In this document: positions 6,583-10,526 of the stretch, piece after piece
Position numbering within the stretch: position 1 is the stretch's first letter
Layout: every line of letters begins with the position of its first letter
Translations under genes and position numbers: made by a program
The notes under the pieces: generated by a model
Seen by the model: the letters and a program-made list of their open reading frames with translations, nothing else
Told to the model about the DNA's origin: nothing
Database searches by the model: none
Source of the DNA: Spirochaetia bacterium
GTDB taxonomy: Bacteria > Spirochaetota > UBA12135
Assembly: GCA_003497555.1 (NCBI GenBank)
Contig: DNNS01000182.1
Span: 1-10,526 of the forward strand
Direction of reading: 5' to 3'
DNA: 10,526 bases

Positions 6583-9225
6583 ATGAAAAATTTTCAAAAA
6601 ATTATTTCCGGCTTTGATCTGACAGCAGCGGAAAAAATCTATAAAAACAGGCTGCATCAGCTTCTGCAGGACGGTCTGGCTCACAGTATTAATATTGCCG
6701 GTGATGTTAAAAAACATCCGGATAAATGGTCTGTAAATTTTCCTGAAGAAGAGAAGACTGTGGAAATTACTTATGACCCTTCGGCGGATCAGAATATCGG
6801 GTTTACCTGTACCTGCGGACGCAAATTATGCTCCCACATCGGGGCTGCGCTCAGTCTGCTGCTTGATCATCCGGTAGAGCTGGGAATCGGCACAGCGCCG
6901 TCAGGGGATGCGGATACTATTAACGGTTACAGCGCCCTGATAACGGAAGCGGTTGATGACCGAAGACGTAAAGCCCTCAGTGAAAAAATGAAGATTAAAA
7001 GCGTTAATGACGAAAAACTCTGGACCGATTATATCGTTACCAGCCAGGAAAGCGGTAGATCATACCGCGTGGCGCTGAGGGGTTTTGAGCGCGGGGAATC
7101 ATTCTGCACCTGCCCTGATTTTCTGAAAAACCGGCTTGGAACCTGCAAGCATATTTTTGCGGTTATACATAATGTGAAAAAAAAATTTGAAAACCGGGAA
7201 CTGGAGCAGAAATATAAAAGAGAAGGCATCAGTGTTTTCATTAATTATGCCGGAGAGAACCAGGAGCTGCGAATCGGCTTTCCCGAGAACATGGAAACAG
7301 CGGACAGCGATATAATCGCACCATATAAAAATATTTCAATTACAGATGTCGGCAGGCTTCTGGAAAAAATCAATATTCTGGAAAACAAGGGATACGATGT
7401 TTTGATATATCCCGATGCCGAAGAATATATCAATAAACTCCTGTATTATAAAAAAATCAAAGACAGGGTTGACGAAATCAAAAAAGATCCGCAAAACCAT
7501 CCGCTCCGTAAAACCCTGCTCTTAGCCGAGCTTATGCCTTATCAGCTGGAAGGAATTGCCTTTATTCTGGAAAACGGGCGCGCCATTTTGGCGGACGATA
7601 TGGGGCTTGGTAAAACCATACAGGCCATCGGCAGCGCCGAGTTTTTATATAAAGAAGGAGACCTTAAAAAGGCGCTTATCATCTGCCCTGCCTCCGTCAA
7701 GTCCCAATGGAAAAAAGAAATAAAAAAATTCACAGGCAAAGACAGCATTTTAATTGCCGGCGCAGCGGATGAAAGATCATCCCAATATGAAACCGGGGAG
7801 CTCTATACCATCTGCAATTACGAGCAGGTTATGAGAGATATTACATATATTGAAAAAGCAAAATGGGATTTAATAATACTTGATGAAGGGCAGAGAATAA
7901 AAAACTGGGAAGCCAAAACCAGTAAAATTGTAAAAAGCCTGAAATCGCCTTTCAGTATTGTGCTGACCGGAACGCCCATCGAGAACCAGCTTGGCGAACT
8001 CTATTCCATTGTTGAATTCATTGATATGCGCCACCTGGAACCGGCATTCAGGTTTTTTTACAAATACCGGGTAGTGGATGAAAAAGGCAAACCCATCGGG
8101 TATAAAAATCTTAATCTGCTGCGGGAAAAAATCAAGCCGATAATTCTCAGAAGAACCAGGGACATGGTCATGAAGGAGCTTCCGGAACGCATTACGGAAA
8201 TAAGAAAAATACCGCCATCGGCCGAGCAGCTGGCCATTCATAACGCGAGCAGGCATATTGTCCAGATGATAATCAGAAAAAAATTCCTTACCGAAATGGA
8301 TCTGCTCAGGCTGAAAAAAGCCCTTTTAACCTGCAGAATGGCGGCAGACAGTACTTTCCTGGTAGACAAGGAACCTCCCGGTTACTCTACCAAACTCGCG
8401 GAGCTTGATCAGATACTTGAACAGCTGGCTGCAGAGGAAGAGCGGAAAATTATCATTTTCTCCGAATGGACCACCATGTTGAACCTGATTGAGCCGGTTC
8501 TGTACAAACACAATCTGGTTTTTGTGCGGCTGGACGGATCCGTTGCCCAGAATAAACGGCAGGCTATTATGGACGAGTTCCAGAACAATAAAAATTGCCG
8601 GGTGATTATAATGACCAACGCCGGGGCTACCGGGCTGAATCTGCAGGCTGCCAATACGGTTATCAATGTTGATTTGCCGTGGAATCCTGCAGTTCTTGAA
8701 CAGAGAATCGCCAGGGCGCACAGAATGGGGCAGACCAGAACAGTACATGTATTTCTCCTGATAACGGAAGATACACTCGAAGAAAGTCTGCTTACCATAC
8801 TTGATGCCAAACAGGCTTTGGCCGACGGCGCCTTAAACCAGGATTCAAAAATCGACGCTATTGATTTATCCGGAGGCATTGAAGAACTAAAAAAACGCCT
8901 GGTGGAACTGCTGGGAGATAAAAGGCCTGCGCCGGTTGATAAAAGCGAACAGAACCGGGTGGAAGAAGAAGCAATAGCCCTGGCTAAAAGAAAAAAAGTT
9001 GCCGGGGCTGCAGGCAGGGTTTTCGAATCCGTATTCGCCTTTATGCACGAAATTTCCCAAAACGCCGGCGGAGAGCAGCCGAGCCGGGAAAAAATTACGG
9101 CTGTGAAACAGAAACTTCTTGATTCGGTTACGCAGAATGAAGACGGTACTCTGCAGTTAAATGTGCTTTTTCAGGATAAAAAGGCCATTGAACTTTTAGC
9201 CGAATCAATTGCCGGAATGGGATGA
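6583..9225 (+). CDS. SNF2-family DNA-dependent ATPase with two SWIM zinc fingers (880 aa)
   Basis: Two N-terminal SWIM-type zinc sites are visible: a compact one, C76-x-C78-x4-C83-x-H85, and a standard one, C175-x-C177-x10-C188-x-H190. They are thought to bind DNA or protein partners. The Swi2/Snf2 motor follows: MPYQLEGI (318-325), Walker A DDMGLGKT (338-345), motif Ia IICPASVKSQW (366-376), Walker B LDEGQ (433-437), LTGTPIEN (461-468), motif IV IIIFSEWT (623-630), motif V GATGLNLQAANTVI (681-694) and motif VI QRIARAHRMGQ (707-717). The family remodels protein-DNA complexes or translocates on duplex DNA using ATP; bacterial SWIM-SNF2 members have no settled role. Walker B reads DEGQ where DEAH or DEGH is usual; the two acidic ligands remain. 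A charged helical tail (about 745-880) has no recognised domain. The ATG at 6583 follows AAGGA (6571-6575) with a 7-base gap. The gene appears complete and monocistronic. It lies beside a type ISP-like operon, but the intervening genes show it is not part of that operon. Confidence 0.92.
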   Translation: MKNFQKIISGFDLTAAEKIYKNRLHQLLQDGLAHSINIAGDVKKHPDKWSVNFPEEEKTVEITYDPSADQNIGFTCTCGRKLCSHIGAALSLLLDHPVELGIGTAPSGDADTINGYSALITEAVDDRRRKALSEKMKIKSVNDEKLWTDYIVTSQESGRSYRVALRGFERGESFCTCPDFLKNRLGTCKHIFAVIHNVKKKFENRELEQKYKREGISVFINYAGENQELRIGFPENMETADSDIIAPYKNISITDVGRLLEKINILENKGYDVLIYPDAEEYINKLLYYKKIKDRVDEIKKDPQNHPLRKTLLLAELMPYQLEGIAFILENGRAILADDMGLGKTIQAIGSAEFLYKEGDLKKALIICPASVKSQWKKEIKKFTGKDSILIAGAADERSSQYETGELYTICNYEQVMRDITYIEKAKWDLIILDEGQRIKNWEAKTSKIVKSLKSPFSIVLTGTPIENQLGELYSIVEFIDMRHLEPAFRFFYKYRVVDEKGKPIGYKNLNLLREKIKPIILRRTRDMVMKELPERITEIRKIPPSAEQLAIHNASRHIVQMIIRKKFLTEMDLLRLKKALLTCRMAADSTFLVDKEPPGYSTKLAELDQILEQLAAEEERKIIIFSEWTTMLNLIEPVLYKHNLVFVRLDGSVAQNKRQAIMDEFQNNKNCRVIIMTNAGATGLNLQAANTVINVDLPWNPAVLEQRIARAHRMGQTRTVHVFLLITEDTLEESLLTILDAKQALADGALNQDSKIDAIDLSGGIEELKKRLVELLGDKRPAPVDKSEQNRVEEEAIALAKRKKVAGAAGRVFESVFAFMHEISQNAGGEQPSREKITAVKQKLLDSVTQNEDGTLQLNVLFQDKKAIELLAESIAGMG

Positions 9226-9321
9226 TTCACGGTGATGGGTACCGGTAAATTGTTTCCGAAGACTGGTTTTTAAAAAAAACAAAAGTATTTATTCAGGCTG
9301 TTGATTTGAAATAATGACATC

Positions 9322-9337
9322 CAGGGTAAATTCGCAC
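9322..9337. repeat. Candidate terminal inverted repeat (left end) of the ISAs1-family element
   Basis: CAGGGTAAATTCGCAC starts 96 bp after the SNF2 stop and about 175 bp beyond the transposase stop, a plausible place for the IS end. The CAGGG start resembles ISAs1-family ends, recalled from general knowledge. It cannot be confirmed without the opposite end. Confidence 0.35.
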
Positions 9338-9497
9338 TTTGTTTTGGATTGTACCGTTACCGTCCCCTAATATTTCAGATAGATAGCATCCAGCTCAAAG
9401 CGCCTGCAATTTAAGACCGAAATAAGAACGTCCTACTCTGCGACATCACAAAAGTGTAGACCTTTCCTGTATTCACCCAGTGGAGTGGTAATAGTTA

Positions 9498-10526
9498 CTA
9501 CTGTGATATCAACGTTTGCAGGTATTCGGTATTCAGACTGGCATATCTTCGCTTCCGCTCAATGCCGCCTTTACGGGTTTTATCATTCTTCAGGTAGTTG
9601 AGAGCAATCTTGCGTACCAACGAAAAGTTCTGAGCTGCATTCCCTGAGCGTTTGCGGCTTCTATCTTCGGAAAAAGAAATATCAAACTGCCAATAATGAA
9701 GAGAGTTTTCTATTCCCCAATGCCTTCTGGTTGCAGCGGCGAAACGTTTGAATTCTGATGTTTTCAATGAGGTAATAAAATATCTGTTTTCGACAGTCAA
9801 ATTGCCGTCGATCAACCGTGATGATCGAACTTTACCGATACACGTAAGCCCCTCCCAGATATACTTCTCGTTAAAATGGCCAGGGATTTCAGCCAGGAAA
9901 TATTCACGCTGCTCGACGCGGCCGTGCGCCTTTTGCTCTTCATCGGTTAAAGTAATGGTATTACTTTCATTCGAATAGCAAGTAAAAAAATCTTCGACCT
10001 TTTCCTGCAACCGTGATTGATTGCCCTTGAGAGATATTACATATTCTGCGTTTTTACTACGGATTTCCTTGACAATGTCTTTCTGGCAACCCATTGCATC
10101 GATGGTTACAACTGCGGACGCTATATCAATTGCCTTTAAAAGCTCAGGAATTGCAGTGATTTCATTGGATTTCTCTTCAGTTTTCACCTGCCCGAGTACT
10201 ATCCGATTTTCATTTGCCCAAGCACTGACCATATGTATCGGTTTTTTTCCTTTGGTGCGGTCATGGCTCCCCCTACACGTTTTCCCGTCTATACTGATGA
10301 TTTCACCACCAACATCTTTGAGCAAACTGGCTACCCATTTTCTAAAACAGGCTTCAAACTCATTTGGATCAAGGTGTACAAAGACTGCTCGAATTTTGTC
10401 GTGAGAAGGGATGCCGTTGGGTAATTCAAGAAAGGTCTTCAGCCAGTCATGCTTGGCCTTCGCAAAGTCCTCTATTTGTTCCCAGTCTTCACTGTTTGCC
10501 TGATGCTTGGGCTGGGAGAAATGGAA
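9498..10526 (-). CDS. ISAs1-family (DDE) transposase, N-terminus outside window
   Basis: The frame is open from the stop at 9498 to the window edge, giving 342 visible residues of about 370-380 expected. An apparent start at 10325 is only an internal Leu (TTG): the upstream codons encode the associated N-terminal domain (EDWEQIEDFAKAKHDWL, FLELPNGIPSHD). Numbering from the first visible residue, catalytic Asp residues are D80 (ISIDGKT) and D143 (VTIDAMG). The third acid is likely E273 in RRHWGIENSLH, followed by the family-typical FSEDRSRKR (285-293) and an ALNYLK helix. These are the marks of IS4-like ISAs1/H-repeat transposases, which cut and join DNA at the element's ends. The first visible residues (FHFSQPKHQANSEDW) fit the family only from about residue 10 on; the usual hydrophobic segment before it is not visible in this frame. 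That may be real divergence or a frameshift at the edge. No stop interrupts what is seen. Confidence 0.9.
   Translation of the reverse strand, partial: FHFSQPKHQANSEDWEQIEDFAKAKHDWLKTFLELPNGIPSHDKIRAVFVHLDPNEFEACFRKWVASLLKDVGGEIISIDGKTCRGSHDRTKGKKPIHMVSAWANENRIVLGQVKTEEKSNEITAIPELLKAIDIASAVVTIDAMGCQKDIVKEIRSKNAEYVISLKGNQSRLQEKVEDFFTCYSNESNTITLTDEEQKAHGRVEQREYFLAEIPGHFNEKYIWEGLTCIGKVRSSRLIDGNLTVENRYFITSLKTSEFKRFAAATRRHWGIENSLHYWQFDISFSEDRSRKRSGNAAQNFSLVRKIALNYLKNDKTRKGGIERKRRYASLNTEYLQTLISQ

Larger units (their letters stand above)
9322..10526 (-). mobile_element. ISAs1-family insertion sequence, partial (right end outside window)
   Basis: The element comprises an ISAs1-type transposase on the minus strand and about 175 bp of non-coding sequence to its left. 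The left boundary is placed at 9322, where CAGGGTAAATTCGCAC begins, because ISAs1-family ends often begin CAGGG. The other inverted repeat and the target duplication are not in the window, so the boundary is provisional. The element lies just downstream of the SNF2 stop (96 bp) and does not interrupt that gene. Confidence 0.65.

Noticed and set aside
7870..8879. Minus-strand readings of 128, 140 and 156 residues opposite the SNF2 motor
   Set aside because: They lie antisense to SNF2 motifs III-VI and have no recognisable motif or ribosome-binding site.
1..10526. CRISPR array, tRNA or rRNA genes
   Set aside because: No regularly spaced repeats and no cloverleaf-like or rRNA-like stretches were seen on either strand by eye.

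Overview
The window looks like an accessory, partly decayed region of an AT-rich bacterial chromosome. No ribosomal or housekeeping gene is intact, so the taxon cannot be fixed. Carbohydrate-hydrolase genes with a LacI-type regulator remnant, a secreted TIM-barrel hydrolase and an ISAs1-family insertion sequence would fit a polysaccharide-degrading Gram-negative such as a Planctomycetota-Verrucomicrobiota-Chlamydiota (PVC) or Lentisphaerota-like organism. That placement is inference only.

Left third (1-3702, minus strand): a two-gene defence-type operon. A perfect TATAAT -10 box drives a 1154-residue protein that joins an Mrr-like PD-(D/E)XK nuclease, a DEAH superfamily 2 helicase and an N6-adenine methyltransferase. 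This is the layout of single-chain type ISP restriction-modification enzymes, but the protein stops where the target recognition domain should begin. Its TGA stop overlaps (TTGA) a TTG start for a DUF3800 protein that runs off the left edge.

Middle (3726-6241): a graveyard followed by one intact gene. Directly upstream of the defence operon lies a short frameshifted remnant of queC, cut off close to the operon promoter. Next is a broken glycoside-hydrolase gene (GH31-like N-terminal part) with an in-frame stop, a frameshift and probably a missing centre. Then comes a LacI-family DNA-binding-domain remnant ending in a TGA. The following plus-strand gene (5264-6241) is intact and encodes an exported GH42/GH5-like putative hydrolase.

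Right part (6583-10526): a complete SNF2-family ATPase with two N-terminal SWIM zinc fingers, preceded by a 341-bp gap. It is followed by the left end and most of the transposase of an ISAs1-family insertion sequence that runs off the right edge.

Taken together: a sugar-utilisation cluster and queC have eroded while a defence-like operon, a SNF2 translocase and an IS have accumulated. The most interesting point is the type ISP-like enzyme lacking its target recognition domain and translationally coupled to DUF3800.
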